Source of the DNA: Parapristionchus giblindavisi
Taxonomy: Eukaryota > Nematoda > Chromadorea > Rhabditida > Diplogasteridae
Assembly (NCBI GenBank): GCA_943737045.1
Contig: CALSFV010000274.1
Coordinates: forward strand, 186,001 to 250,000
Reading direction: 5' to 3'
Length of the DNA: 64,000 nt
The notes beneath the pieces were generated by a model. It was given only the letters and a program-made list of their open reading frames with translations. It was not told the origin of the DNA and did not search any database. Position 1 is the stretch's first letter; every line of letters starts with the position of its first letter. Below, one piece after another: positions 12,746 to 24,343 of this stretch. Made by a program: the position numbers and the translations under genes.

Positions 12746-13057
12746 ATGACTGTTGACATCTCTGATATAAACGAATATGAGCCTGAAATAAGGCGTGTGA
12801 AACGAGCCGAAGAGGTACATTGTGATCCTTGATCTCTCTTAATATTTGATCTTTGATCTCTCATAATTTGATCTTTGAGATCAAATCGGGCGCAAGACCA
12901 CAAGGCAAAAAAATGATGGACGAATATAAGACTATAGCTCAGTTGTAAGTATTTTTAAAATTTAATAGAGTTATCTTCCTATTTCAGAAAACAGGAGCAG
13001 TGGGATTTAGCGGAAACCCCCGAACAAGAAGAAGATGAGTTGTGGCAGGCGTATTAG
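12746..13057 (+). CDS. Small acidic protein, 67 aa
   Basis: Three exons, 12746-12814, 12880-12944 and 12988-13057, total 204 bp in phase. The start at 12746 follows an acceptor-like AATAG, so the ATG may sit in the second exon of the transcript. The protein starts MTVDISDINEYEPEIRRVKR, has a Lys-rich centre (PQGKKMMDEYKTI), and ends in an acidic tail ETPEQEEDELWQAY. It has no membrane segment and no domain I recognise. Introns contain TTTGATC repeats. An acidic, probably helical soluble protein is all that can be said. Confidence 0.6.
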
Positions 13058-13515
13058 TTGGATAACACTACCTCATACCTCATATCCCATACCTTAACAC
13101 ACAAATCAATGATGTACAACGATTATACTCATATTGGCTATTGTTCATGCATTACAATCACAAATAACACTCATGATTATTTAGAGAAAAGCTATGACTA
13201 CTTGGATTTTATTTTCATTCTTGCTCTCTTCAAAAGTTGAAACTTGTGAAGTGTGAATTTATATGATTAGATAAGAATATTGGAAATGACGTCTATGTAT
13301 GAGGGACAGATGGTGAATGGAATGCTTAAAAGAGCGATAGAGAGCATAAGAAGGTGAGAGAGTGCAGACAGCGAGAGAGTGACGAGAGAGGCAAGGAAAG
13401 TGAGAGAGTCCTGTGTGAATCGATAACGCGCTTCCATAGAAGACGATGTCTGCCATACAAAGGAGAGTTATTTCTTCGGATTAGATTGATATATACGATT
13501 CTCGTTCTCTCAACT

Positions 13516-16500
13516 ATGAAAGACAGTCTTCTGGTGCTTTCCATCATAATCTACGTGTGTCAAGCACAGGTAAGTCCTATAGTCATCGCATTTCGTATTA
13601 CTTTCCTCGTTTTCAAGGGAGGGATGCTCTCAATCAATATGAATGCTTTAAAACACATACAAAATTAAATAAAAAAGACATCAGAATTTAACATGCAATA
13701 TCAATAATCTCTCTCAATTTGCTCGTAGCAAAATGGTTTTTGAAATAAATATATCGTCGAAATTTTTTTATAGAGAGATTGAATGAATTTCAGTTCGATG
13801 CTCAATCAAATCTCGATTTGCCTCGAGAAGGAATGGTCACTTCATGTAGGAGTAAGTGGGAGTGGAGATGTAATGTAAGTCCACTTACTTATCGAAGAGA
13901 TTCCCAAAATTTCATAAGTCGCAAAGGAAAATAAACATAGAGCTTCTAAAAACAGATGGCATTTCACTGATTTTCTCATGTTTTGGCAACTTCCACCACG
14001 GGTGTCTCAAATAAAAAATTAACTTGTGAAGATAACATAACTGTGATGTTTGTAGTCAGGAGAGTGTATCGCTCTGTACGATGTGTGTGATGGAATACAA
14101 CAATGTATGGATGGATCAGATGAATTGAGTTGTAATGAAGCTGCACGGTTAGTTATTAAAGATAGCAATGTTCACACACTGCACTACCATTTATCATATT
14201 CACTCGAACCCCCATTGCGATGTTGCATTTGCGAGACGAAAGCACGCCATCTTCCCGTAACACACAGAAAAATATGTTTTATCCACGGAGCATAAGACCT
14301 GAGAAGTGTCATATTTAACACTTTTCGAGCTCGAAAAGTGTTAAATATTTATTTATTTATTTATTTATTTATTTATCCATCAGTTAAAATCAAGAGTAAT
14401 GAATGAATGAAGCAATAAGGGAGTGATGGAGTTCCGTCGCTTAAGCGATTTCGGTTGGGGAGTGGCAGCTTTAGCTGAACAATGATATCAAGGACGAATA
14501 CGAGATTGAGTTATAATATTGTGAGGGGGCAAATTTAGTATTTCTGCACGGAATATATGGGGAGGGAAGAGACAAGTTCTTGGGTGAGGGAGTTCCACGT
14601 GGACAAAGATCTAGAGGCACAAGTAGAAAGAGATTGGAGCAAGTTTGCACTTAGCAAAAAGTTAATTGTACTTGTGTAATAATAAGTGTTTATATAATCT
14701 CTTGTTTCTCTCACATCACATAATCAATTGTCAGTAAGGGTCTGGGTAGTCGTCCTCCGTGTTACCTAATAAGCTACTTTCGTCGAAAGCAGTATACTAT
14801 ATGTGAAATTTCTTTGTACATTTTTTATTGAATTGGTCAGGTATTTAAGGGTGGGATTCCAGATAATAGGACATGATTCAAGAATTGGTCTTATATAAAC
14901 AGTATATGCTCTAGATAAAAGTGAATGGGGACGAGAGTGGACAGATAAGAACAGCATATTAATAGAAGCTTTGGCCTTAGTAGTTATGACTGATATATGG
15001 TGATTAAACGATAAATCAGAGCTCATGTGAACTCCTAAGTCTCTTACAACAGGTGATGAGGAAAGTGGGCAACCATTCATAATATACTGGGTACGAGCCT
15101 TTAAAGGGCCAATATGGAGGACAGTACATTTGGGGGCAGATATAGTCATATTCCATGTGAGACTCCAAACAACAATAGAATCAATAGCCGATTGTAAAGA
15201 TTTAGATTCGGAAGGAATGGGAGCGTAAATCTTAAGATCATCAGCAAAAATACAGTATTTGACACTAGAGGGAATTATAACAGATAAATCATTAATAAAC
15301 AGTATGAACAAGAGTGGACCAATGCTGGAGCCCTGAGGCACGCCAGAGGTGATGGGACTAGGGCGGGACATGGAATCGCCTATAAGCACAGATTGTGAAC
15401 GATTAGATAAATAAGAATGAAACCAAGATACAATATGAGGTGAGATTCCTATACATTTAAGTTTGTGCAGTAATAATCTATGGTCTCGATGGGGGTGTGG
15501 GGTAAAGCTAAAAGTATCTGTTGAGGAGTTATGTAGGGGAGATCGAAAGATGATTGGGAATGAGTAGGATACGGTAATGGGGAACTTTGAGGGGGAGTTT
15601 GGACGGAAGAAAAATAATGAGAAAAAGCGGAGGACTTATCTATGTCAGAAACTAATATACTACCATCTATATTAACAACACTAGGCAAACTACTACAATT
15701 ATACTTAAGCTTACGCTTACAAAAAGAATGGAATAATCGTGGGTTGGAGGAATTTATAGCTCTGGCTTCTAAACCACATTCAAATTCACGAAGAGAGAGA
15801 TCAAATTTACGACGAAGGTTAATAGTGTGAAGTGCATTAGGGGTAATTGATTGATAATAACGAAGCCTATTATACAATATCTTAATTCGCTTGGGATACA
15901 TTGAATGATCACTAACTCTACGTTTAGGTACAAATGAATCGATAAGCGAATTGATGAAATCTGTGAAATAAATAAATAATTGGTCCACTGATAGGCTAGA
16001 GAGGGCAGCTGACCAATCTGTGTTAAAAATATTGTAATTAATGGATTCCCTAAGTGGAATTGGTACGTGATAGGTTTGGGTGTTGCATTTGGAATAGACA
16101 ATGAAAGAGAAAAGACGATGCTTGTATGATCACTCAATGGAACATCAGTTCTTATGGAATGAATAATGGGGTAGTTACATAGAACGAGATCAAGAATATT
16201 GGGACCTCTAGTAGGAAAATCAATATACTGCATGAAATGATGGTCGGGGGAAAAATCGAGAAAGAGATTAGGACTGGATGAAGATAAGTTTGGCCAATCA
16301 ATATTTGGGTAGACTCTTCTCAGGTCTTATGCTCCGTGGGTAAACCTTATTTTTCTGGGAACTTATTGACCTCTCTCTCAAGTCACTGAATTCGATAATA
16401 TTCAATTGTATGCTTGACAATATTTCATTCCCACACTAAAAAAATGGACATGGATGTGTCCGTCACACATGGAGTGAAGACGCAAATGTAACACCGAATA

Positions 16501-17538
16501 TATGATCCAGAAGAGTCACAAATTTTTTCATACTATGAATAATCTATCACGAAGAATTCAAAGATGACCACATTTAAGACAACGAAAGGAAAAAGAACGT
16601 GAGAAGTTAACTACAACTCCTCCGACTACAACAACTACTCCACCTCCGACTTATCTGGCCCTGACCAAGTAGGCAATATTTACCTATTTTTTGTAATATG
16701 CAAGAAAAATCCTGTGAAAGCTATCTTACGCTTAGTTATTAGGAATTTTATAAAAATCTTTTAAAATTCTGTAAACAATCTCGCTTGAGAATCGAGAGAA
16801 GAGAGAATGCGGGATAGAACGCATGGGCTGTTCAAGATTCAAGAAAAAAAAGGGTGCGAGAGATTGTGCAAAACAAGGAGTGTTTTATCCGATTTCTTTT
16901 CTTTTCGCAGCTTTTGATCGGAGAAGCATAACACATGAGCTTTAATTGGATAATTACAGTTATCATTTTCAGGGGCCAGTTTCTGTTCATGTCTATGATG
17001 CTCATAGCCATCCTCTCATGTGTTGTTTGTTTCGTTCGAAGAAGAGCAAGGGCACGGGCATTGGCTAGGAACAGACGAGGAAAAATCACCCAGGTTTGAG
17101 TTTTTTTTAAAAATTTTCATCCCTCTGTTCGAAAGTCAGGAAAGAGAAAAGAAAAGAGTGTACAAAAGTTACCCTGAAAATAAAATAAAATAAAATAAAA
17201 TAAAAATAATGAAATGAAGTCAAAAAAGGTAAAAAGATAAGGGTACACTCCGTCATGAAGTGAAATGAAGTGAAGTGAAATTTAATTTATTTATTTATTT
17301 GTTTCTTTAACGTACACCACAAGGGTGTTTCTACAACCACAAAGTATTCGAATGCAAGGAATTTGTATAGATGAATGATCGGATAAATGAGTGAAAGAAA
17401 TTGTTTTAAATATTATATGAAACATATATGAATGATCAAAAAAGGTTTATATCTCATAATAAATAGTTCTTTCAGTCGATGTTCACTCAAGATTCGGAAG
17501 ATGAAGATGATATTCTCATTAGTTCTATGTATTCGTGA
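13516..17538 (+). CDS. Type I membrane protein with one LDL-receptor class A repeat
   Basis: Six exons: 13516-13569, 13794-13874, 14056-14147, 16579-16668, 16973-17093, 17476-17538; 501 bp, 166 aa, all phases agree. The first exon is a signal peptide (MKDSLLVLSIIIYVCQAQ). Exons 2 and 3 form one LDLa domain, about residues 33-70: CRSKWEWRCN, then SGECI, CDG, C and DGSDELSC, with the six cysteines and the acidic calcium-binding residues. Exon 4 is a basic stretch then a Thr/Pro stalk (TTTPPTTTTTPPPT). Exon 5 holds the membrane helix (FLFMSMMLIAILSCVVCF) and an Arg-rich stop-transfer. Exon 6 gives a short tail with DSEDEDDIL, an acidic dileucine-like sorting motif. It could be an endocytic ligand-binding receptor. 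The 2.4-kb intron 3 carries a LINE. Family assignment beyond LDLa is not possible. Confidence 0.85.
14313..14346. repeat. 34-bp perfect palindrome next to a LINE tail
   Basis: The sequence is symmetric about GAGCTC, with arms ATTTAACACTTTTCGAG. It adjoins the (AAATA)n tail of the LINE at 14347, so it may be part of the target or of the element end. Confidence 0.7.
14347..16317 (-). mobile_element. Degenerate LINE (jockey/CR1-like non-LTR retrotransposon), 5' truncated
   Basis: On the minus strand, 16233-15976 encodes the end of an apurinic-type endonuclease (PTRGPNILDLVLCN, VPLSDHTSIVF). A frameshift near 15980 leads to the linker at 15988-15449. A further break leads to the reverse transcriptase at 15389-14766 with SGVPQGSSIGPLLFILFIND and the catalytic FADD box. 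The 3' end is a non-coding region (15-14.4 kb) and an (AAATA)n tail at 14343-14378. It sits in intron 3 of the LDLa gene in antisense, so it need not disturb splicing. Frameshifts make it inactive. The flanking host sequence forms a short inverted repeat (about 14262-14303 and 16318-16360). Confidence 0.85.
17280..17340. repeat. Short (TTTA)n repeat, possible retroelement tail
   Basis: TTTATTTATTTATTTG in an intron of the LDLa gene looks like a degraded LINE tail in antisense, but nothing coding is attached. Confidence 0.25.
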
Positions 17539-17599
17539 ACTGATCTTTGATCTTTCTACTCCTTCCACCAATAACGTGTCCACAGTGGACGAGTGTCTG

Positions 17600-19197
17600 A
17601 AGTTCACAGAAAACGAGAGAGTGCATGTAAGATGGGCGCCGAATTATGCGTAGCATTTATTTTTTATTTTTTTTTTCAAAATAAGCTTTCACACACACTC
17701 TCTTGCACACCGCATTACTAATGTTTGAATTTCCAAAACGCATGGGTATTTTTTATGTTAAAAATGAGGATCACTTATTTTATCAAACTTGTAGGTTATT
17801 CAGATATCTGTCCATACTACCTTCATCCCTGTGTCGATTACCCCTATGTACATCACCTTTGCACCTTTCTCTCTCCATAGATGCCCTTCATTTTTCGCTT
17901 TTCATTTTCTACTACTTTAACTTACCATTTTTGTTTGCTGCCTTATTCTCTATATGTAGAAATCTTCTATGAACTGTGAATTCTTTGCCTCTAGCCAAAA
18001 AAATCGGTTTCATATTAGTGATTATATTGATTGTAGTAAGTGTTTCAACTGTTAATCTCACATTTTCTCTGTCCATTCCACAGCGCTCTTCTTCTTACCG
18101 GTTTTCTGACTTTTCGTATCTCATGATAAACTATTTTTGATCTTCGTGTTAACTGTATAAAAAGAGTTGCTTGTTTGTTTGCTACTAGAGTAACCTCAAA
18201 ACATTTTTCATATATTAACGGTCTTCATGTAAGAAAATCACTGACTGATAAATATAAAATCACTTCGGCAAAGGTCAGTCTAGTTAGGTGGTCGGGAAGT
18301 CGTAGAGTCAGATGCCGGAAAGATACCATGGTCATGCCTCCTCTTCGCCGTACATCTGGCCTTCGCCGCACTCATATTTCACTACTGTACAAATTTCATG
18401 AATAATAATAATTTATTGACCAAAAATAGGCAAATGTATTATTAAAGAATACAATGAAATTCAGTAAAGATAGAGCAACCATGCAAACATATGAGGATGT
18501 AGGAAGAAAATAGAGGCGATCGAACATTTAATAAAATATTATGAATATATTCGGATAGATTGATAAAATTTAAAAAAAAAAACTGCTAGGATTAGCTTTA
18601 AAGGTGCAGTACTCCACTAATTGAAAGTTTGGGTGTGGTATACGCTATCAAAGGCCTTAGTAAATTGAAATGACAAATAATGAATTTACAATTAATGCAA
18701 AAGTACTCAATACTATTAAGAGGAACACTGATTTGGCCATAAGTTCTAAACAGTGAACCTCTACTCAATGGGGTTGGCGATCTTCAGTAGAACCCCCATT
18801 GAGTTGGATATCAAAATAGTTTTTAGTGATAGTTGGAAAGCATGCAACATCTCATTTCTATGGTTAGTAATAAATACAAAAATAAACAAAATAACTAAAT
18901 ATAAATTACATTAAAATGGCAATAATAATACAACATTAACAATACAATAACATGATAAGGAAAGCACTATTCTCGGATATGTTAGTAAATGTTTTATTTG
19001 AAGGAGTGGTTGTCTGATTAGAGCATAGACATGCGAGAGTGCTATTGTTTGGGTAGATCACTGGGACTTGCAGTGTCAGTATTGATTGGCGTCGAAAAAA
19101 AGTCAAAATATATTATGTCAACTGGCTATACTGAAACTTTTTTACTAGAGAGGAGTCAGTATTATACTCAAGTATATTTTATACGGACAATAATCAA
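17600..19197. other. Transposon-rich intergenic stretch
   Basis: No host gene was seen after the LDLa gene. The 76-aa frame at 18175-18405 is basic at its end (PLRRTSGLRRTHISLLYKF) and is followed by AATAATAATAATTTATTGACC. A retroelement 3' remnant is possible but not shown. A short hairpin with CTCAATGGGG and CCCCCATTGAG lies at 18757-18817. Confidence 0.3.
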
Positions 19198-19739
19198 TAG
19201 AGACCTCCAAACTGCTATATGCCTTTGAATTGAGGCGCTGGCGTTCTGGAGATACAGAAGTGAAACCTTGAAATCTTCGACGATATGACATCCGCTCTTT
19301 CGAATGAACCTACTCTCGATGCCCAATTCCGAAAAATTTAAATATGCAAATTTTAAAAATTTCGAATTTCGATACAAAAGTAGGCTGGCTCATTCGAAAG
19401 AGCTGCTCTGGTATATCAAAGCTTTAAGTCTACTTAAAATACGCCACTGACTTGAAGTTTACTTTTAGTAAACTTCAAATGAGTGACGTCACTTTCTCAC
19501 TTAAAGTGAGACGCAAGTCTACTTGACTTACATATTGACGTCACACGTTAAGTAAACTTGCGTTTCACTTGAAGTAGACTTACAAGTTTACTTAAGGTGA
19601 AAGTGTAAGTAGACTAAGTTTTGAAATACCAGAGTGATGTCATACCGTGGAAGATTTCAATGTTTTACTTCTGTATCTTTAGAAATAAGAGAGCGCCAGC
19701 GCCTCAATTCAAAGGCATATAGCAGTTTGGAGGTCTCTA
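19198..19739. mobile_element. Nested inverted-repeat element, 542 bp
   Basis: Outer inverted repeats start TAGAGACCTCC and run about 100 bp inward, with matching words such as CTGCTATATGCCTTTGAATT. The flanks read ATAATCAA (19190-19197) and ATAATCAC (19740-19747), 7 of 8 identical, suggesting an 8-bp target duplication. A second palindromic element occupies 19405-19634. Confidence 0.65.
19405..19634. mobile_element. Palindromic element, CTCTGGTAT family, inner copy
   Basis: Ends CTCTGGTAT and ATACCAGAG with long imperfect inverted repeats of AAGTAGACTTA-like words. The same ends and words recur at 47126-47454. No clear target duplication was found. Confidence 0.55.
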
Positions 19740-19957
19740 ATAATCACTTTCAAACATAGCATCTAAATGTATTCAATATAACGAGAAAATCCTTACGGTA
19801 GCTCATACGATCCGAAAAAATCTGATTTGTTCCCTTGAAATTAAAAATATTCTATTTTTTCATTGAATGTCTTAAAAATGTAAATCTTGACAACTATATA
19901 TTTATATTAACTATTCTTGTATAACAGTATAAACTTTATGATACAACGATAAATAAC

Positions 19958-20230
19958 TAAGGTGCGACATAAGCAATACTCGTTTTTTTTTCCAAAAAAA
20001 ATTATCACAAAATTTAAACAAAGCATGGTGGATTCCAGAAATATTCTCCATTAGCGTCGATGACCTTCTGTCATAGGACTGGGGCTGATTATTGAGATAT
20101 TAGGTTGGCGAGTCCAGTCTGGATGTTCGGTCTTTGAAGGTCGTCCATTTGAGGAAGTGATTGAGCGCCGATGAGTCGGAAGAAAGAGTCGCTATTCAAA
20201 TGTTAATAAATTAGCCAACGTATGTTCCAG
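19958..20230 (-). mobile_element. mariner-like transposase C-terminal remnant
   Basis: On the minus strand about 20030-20090 reads QKVIDANGEYFWNPPCF, which resembles the end of mariner transposases (W-Q-K-x-I-D-x-x-G-x-Y-F). The flank TAAGGTGCGACATAAG at 19960 resembles the TIR-like TTAGGGTGTGCCAAAAG at 20451. No DDD/DDE core is intact. It is a fossil. Confidence 0.45.
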
Positions 20231-20323
20231 CTAATAAATAAACCACCCCAAAAATCCGATGTTGTTGATTCGGTCGAGCTGATCCTTCGGGAGAAACATT
20301 TTTGGAAGCCATAAGTGATGAGC

Positions 20324-20398
20324 CAGGTGATGAGAGCTCTCTTTCAGCAAGAGGCCCTCTTGGAGGGCCTCTTGCTGAAAGAGAGCTCTCATCACCTG
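20324..20398. repeat. Perfect 36-bp hairpin with 3-nt loop
   Basis: The arm CAGGTGATGAGAGCTCTC continues to GGCCCTC, then TTG, then the exact reverse complement. All 36 base pairs are perfect. The minus strand is open across it. It could be a recent template-switch duplication or an expressed hairpin. Confidence 0.8.
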
Positions 20399-20450
20399 CA
20401 TACCTGTCTTTTCTGGCATGAGTCTCTTTCTTCTCCATTACGCATAACTA

Positions 20451-20658
20451 TTAGGGTGTGCCAAAAGTAATTGCACTTTTTTCATACTTCATATTTTTTC
20501 GAATAACAAACGAAGCAACTACATTCAAATGGTGGCATACTGTTCACGTTTATGAACAACTGTCCTCCATCTCGTATGCAACTGCATGACACCGTTCTGG
20601 CAGAACTCATTATGGAGTGAGGCAATGCAAAGGTCGATCCAAAGGTCAAAGGTCGGTC

Positions 20659-20697
<39 letters not shown>

Positions 20698-20720
20698 GTG
20701 CCTTATCATTTTATAGAATA
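20451..20720. mobile_element. mariner-like terminal fragment and GACA microsatellite
   Basis: The end TTAGGGTGTGCCAAAAGTAA looks like a mariner TIR. The minus strand next to it is open for about 55 codons (ends CFVCYSKKYEV) but I recognise no transposase. A (GACA)n repeat occupies about 20661-20697. Confidence 0.4.
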
Positions 20721-20751
20721 AAGTAATAAAGTAACGAACGGGAGTTCATTG

Positions 20752-20832
20752 GCCGCAACAGAAGTTTGGGTTGCTTAATGGCAACTCACCAATACGGACA
20801 CAGGTTCAAATCCCCATGGGCAATCCGTAATC
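20752..20832 (+). other. tRNA-like segment with B box
   Basis: GGTTCAAATCC at 20807 matches the Pol III B box, and TTGCTTAATGG about 35 bp upstream is A-box-like. The arms do not pair as a proper cloverleaf, so this is a tRNA-derived relic and not a tRNA gene. Confidence 0.35.
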
Positions 20833-21368
20833 TATTGTTCATCCTTACTCTGAACCATCAGTAAGTTCATACAGCTATCATTAACATTTTATTTTTAGCA
20901 TCTTACGTGTCGTTGTATATTTTACCGAATACGTCTTTCTTTACAGTTAAACACTCTTTATCAAGATCAGCTAAGCAGTGAGATCACTGGATCTGGAATG
21001 TGATAAAAGGGGATATTCTTTCCCTAGTAATTCTTCTGCGATTTCTTCATGGTCAGCTATCGTTGATTTTCCTCAATCTCTTGATACGAATACACATAAA
21101 TATTATTATTGACCCCACCACTAGTCATTCTTTGATTATCTCTGCATGTCACCAATAATTATAGTATAATATATTTTTTTGTATAACCGACCATAGAGCA
21201 CTATTCTATGAAGAGATCTAAATTTACATAAGTACTCTCTCTCCCTAATCATTCTTCAATATTTTCACTTCATTCATTCTTACCACTTTTCGTACGGAAG
21301 AGTGGTTCTTGTCTCCTCCTCCTCCTCGAAGACTCCGTCCATTCGCATCATCCAGGCTCTCATCGACG
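20833..21368. other. Upstream region of the TM/Pro-Ser-Thr gene
   Basis: No gene was seen. A CT-rich stretch and CTCCTCCTCCTCCTCG directly precede the start codon at 21369 and are probably 5' UTR. Confidence 0.4.
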
Positions 21369-23063
21369 ATGTTGATCATTCTCCTTTTGGCGGCCATCAT
21401 CGCCATCGCTGCCTACGTATATTTTCAGCAACAGGTAAATCTATTATTGATTGATTAGTGATTTATACCGCTCAGTCGTTAAGCTGTTCCTAGATAGATC
21501 CTACCAGATGAGAAAATACTGATCTTATTATCTATGATAGATTAACATCAAATTCCCTAACATAGAGTATCCCCAGGATTAGTTAATGATAATTTTCGTT
21601 AAACTGTTAATCGTAAATACCATATCTTTTCTCGAGTTGTGTGAATTGTGTCGACCAAAGTTCAATAACATGGAGTTGCATGGAGTCTTATGAAATATTC
21701 AATTATTCTTGACGTTGTCTGATTCTCGATTGAATTAAGTCTACGATTTTACAGTCCGATGCGACGCCCAAACGTTCAAGTCCCAAGCAGCGTAGTTCGG
21801 TAGCGCAGCCAACGCCCACTAGTGGGGTGTCTACCGCAGCACAGGTACTGCAGACTAGTGTTGTTTAGTCGAATGTATTCTGCGTATATTTTCGGTCGAA
21901 TAAAATTTAGCTTTTTAGTCGAGCGGTCGTTTTAGTCTCGACTAAAAATGACATTTTATTCGAGACTAAAATTTAGTCAAGAATAAATTTGCATTTAGTC
22001 GAGAATAAAAGTGTTCAAAATGCGATATAATTAACAATTAGGGTAACAATTAGATAATTAGGGAAAACCCTTCCATTACACAGAAGATAAGAAGCGGACC
22101 ACTCAGCACCAAAAAACTAATGGAAAATGAATGTCTATTCTCGAATATATTCGAAAATATTATTCGAGACTAAATGCAAATTTAGTCTCGAATATTAGTC
22201 TATTTGGCCATTTAGTCGAGACTAAAATGAAAAAAATATTTTCGAATGATTTTTAATCTCGACTAAAAATGCAAATTTAGTCGAGACTAAATTTTATTCC
22301 ATCTAACAACACTACTGCAGACGCACTTGCTAAAGCGATCACGAACTGACTTTATAATGTTGAGTCATTTCAGCCAACTTCTACTTTAGCCACTACGACC
22401 GCTAAGGTGAGTTTGGAAAGGCATGAATTTGCTTAGTTTGCAGTTTGAGACAATGAAAATTAATTAATGCATATGAAATGTTATCGACAGTGATCTTTGA
22501 TGTTTCAGACGATGACTGCTTTCTCTGGCGTTCCGTCACCTCTAGACGCTACGGTACCGTTCGATGGTCAAAGATCAAAGATCAATATTAATCTTGCAGA
22601 CCCCGCCACCACCTCTTCCGGAAGCCCCTGCTCCCGCGGCACAGTCTGGCGGAGAGTACCAGGTACACTGTAGTTATCGATTTATTGATCGATAACGTCT
22701 TGTTGTAGCCACTCAATGTTGACGATGCCCAGCGCGCGGAGATTCCCCAGGTTCCTGGTATCTCGGATTCTACATTGAACCGTATCAATGCCCTGCCCGC
22801 CGAAACACCACAGCAACCAGCTGAGGCCGCGAAGTAAGTGGTTCACCAACCCCGAAAGCCAACTTGTTAACTTTCCAGATCTACCACATCTGAAACATCT
22901 GCCTCTTCGACTACCTCTGCGACCTCCGTCACCGCCTCCGGCAAGCCCAAACCATCTAAGAAGAAGTATTTATTTATTTAAATATTATTTTTTTCATTTC
23001 ATCGCTTTCAGGAGACGTCGTTCTCGTCGTACCGGAAAGAAGGGAGCAACTCCATACCAATGA
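21369..23063 (+). CDS. Single-pass membrane protein with Pro/Ser/Thr/Ala-rich and basic tail, 186 aa
   Basis: Eight exons: 21369-21434, 21755-21844, 22374-22406, 22509-22553, 22600-22662, 22709-22833, 22879-22965, 23012-23063; 561 bp in phase. The first exon is a hydrophobic anchor (MLIILLLAAIIAIAAYVYFQ) that could be a signal anchor or an uncleaved TM helix. The rest is low complexity: TPTSGVSTAAQ, TPPPPLPEAPAPAA, STTSETSASSTTSATS, then a very basic C-terminus (KPSKKKRRRSRRTGKKG). One stretch, PQVPGISDSTLNRINALP, looks foldable. Exons are GC-richer than the introns. It resembles the gene at 28244 in plan (TM then repetitive tail) though not in sequence. No known family was recognised. Confidence 0.75.
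21850..22320. mobile_element. Palindromic element with TTTAGTCGAGACTAAA words
   Basis: Intron 2 of the gene at 21369 holds an inverted repeat: CTGCAGACTAGTGTTGTTTAG at the left, and ACAACACTACTGCAG at the right. Inside are many copies of TTTAGTCGAGACTAAA-like words in both orientations. No target duplication was resolved. Confidence 0.6.
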
Positions 23064-23131
23064 GTTACATAGGAGCTTGAATGGGCTCGAATGAGCTCCA
23101 CTGAGCTCTACTGAGCTCTTGTGAGCTCACT

Positions 23132-23650
23132 TCATTCATTGCCCCGCCCCCCCCTTCGTGATAATGGTTTCTTTGTGAGCCATTCTCCCTTGTGTAGTCT
23201 TCTCGATGCCGAAATTCGGCCATAAAAAGTTGAAGAAAATGCTTGTATTGAACTTGTTTTGAAATACACAATAGTACGATGCACATATGAGACGTTTTCT
23301 AATCCGACAAAGCAAATAAAATCGAGAGTAAATTCAAGAGTAGCATTAGAATCAATTTGGCATTGTCCTGGAAACGGCGGTTTTATCATATATTCAAAGC
23401 AGTTGTTTTGCTGAACACACGCAATGTATTTTCCCAATCGTCTGATGATTAATTTTCTACGAAACGTCAAACGATTTGGTTTGAAAAAAGATCCTGGGAG
23501 TTTAAGTTTTAGTTTTCCAAATATATTTAACAAGCGACAAGGGGGGCCTTCATGTAGTGCTTTACTTGGAATGAATAAAGTGATTGATTCAGGCTGGGAC
23601 AAGAGCGACTGCAAGAGAAGCCTATAATAATAATATAATAATAATATTTA
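23132..23650. other. Unassigned 160-aa open frame beside an (ATAATA)n tract
   Basis: A minus-strand frame (23614-23132) is open for 160 codons with four or more cysteines and a mixed composition. A plus-strand frame also runs to 23627, followed by (ATA)n at about 23627-23650. A retroelement tail is a possibility. No motif identifies it. Confidence 0.3.
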
Positions 23651-24305
23651 TTTCCTTATGCGATACATTAAAACAGATGAACGAAATTTGATAGATGGAA
23701 AATAAATAAATAAATGAGGGAATGCTTATAGCTGCAATAACTGGAAGTATGATTCCAACTATGAAAAGGTTACACTTTTTTTTAAAAACCTACTGAAAAG
23801 GGACATGAATAGTAAGATCAAATCAATAATTCAGTATGGCTAAACATCTTGAGTTCATCTACTTGAAACCCACTTTAGAAGTAATCGATATCCATCACTG
23901 AATCATACATTCATATCTATCGATGGTAATCAATCAATAATATTGATATAATCAATCGATTAATTCAAAGAGATCAAATATTTCGATGAGAAAGTCTTTT
24001 CACCAATGTGGACAACATCAAAGGGAGCTTATTATTTTGCATTTGCATGGGTACCCGGAGAAAGAGCATTGACAAGGGAAGTACAAGAAATATCATTTAG
24101 ACTTCTATATGAGACTATTTTCCCTCGATAGGTATAGGCAATATATGGACGGAGCCCAAAAATTAGCTGCGACCATGCACTTTCAGATTTTATATAATTA
24201 ATTGAAGTTTGTGAAAAAATTCTTCATTTTTTGAAGAAAAAATACATTGTGTAGACGACAAGCAGCGTATGAAACATAGCGCTCCTGAACGAACATTCAG
24301 AATAT

Positions 24306-24343
24306 GGCAGTGGTGTAGTGGTAGTGTGTACTCTTCAAGCTCA
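24306..24343 (+). other. tRNA-like 5' half in left arm (A box)
   Basis: GGCAGTGGTGTAGTGGTAGT resembles the 5' half of tRNA-Glu/Gly including the A box (TGGTGTAGTGG). It is cut at the junction with the iPGM cargo. Confidence 0.5.

Noticed and set aside
12930..12950. CTATAGCTCAGTTG looked like the 5' part of a tRNA D-arm
   Set aside because: It is inside an exon of the 67-aa gene and no B box follows at the right distance.
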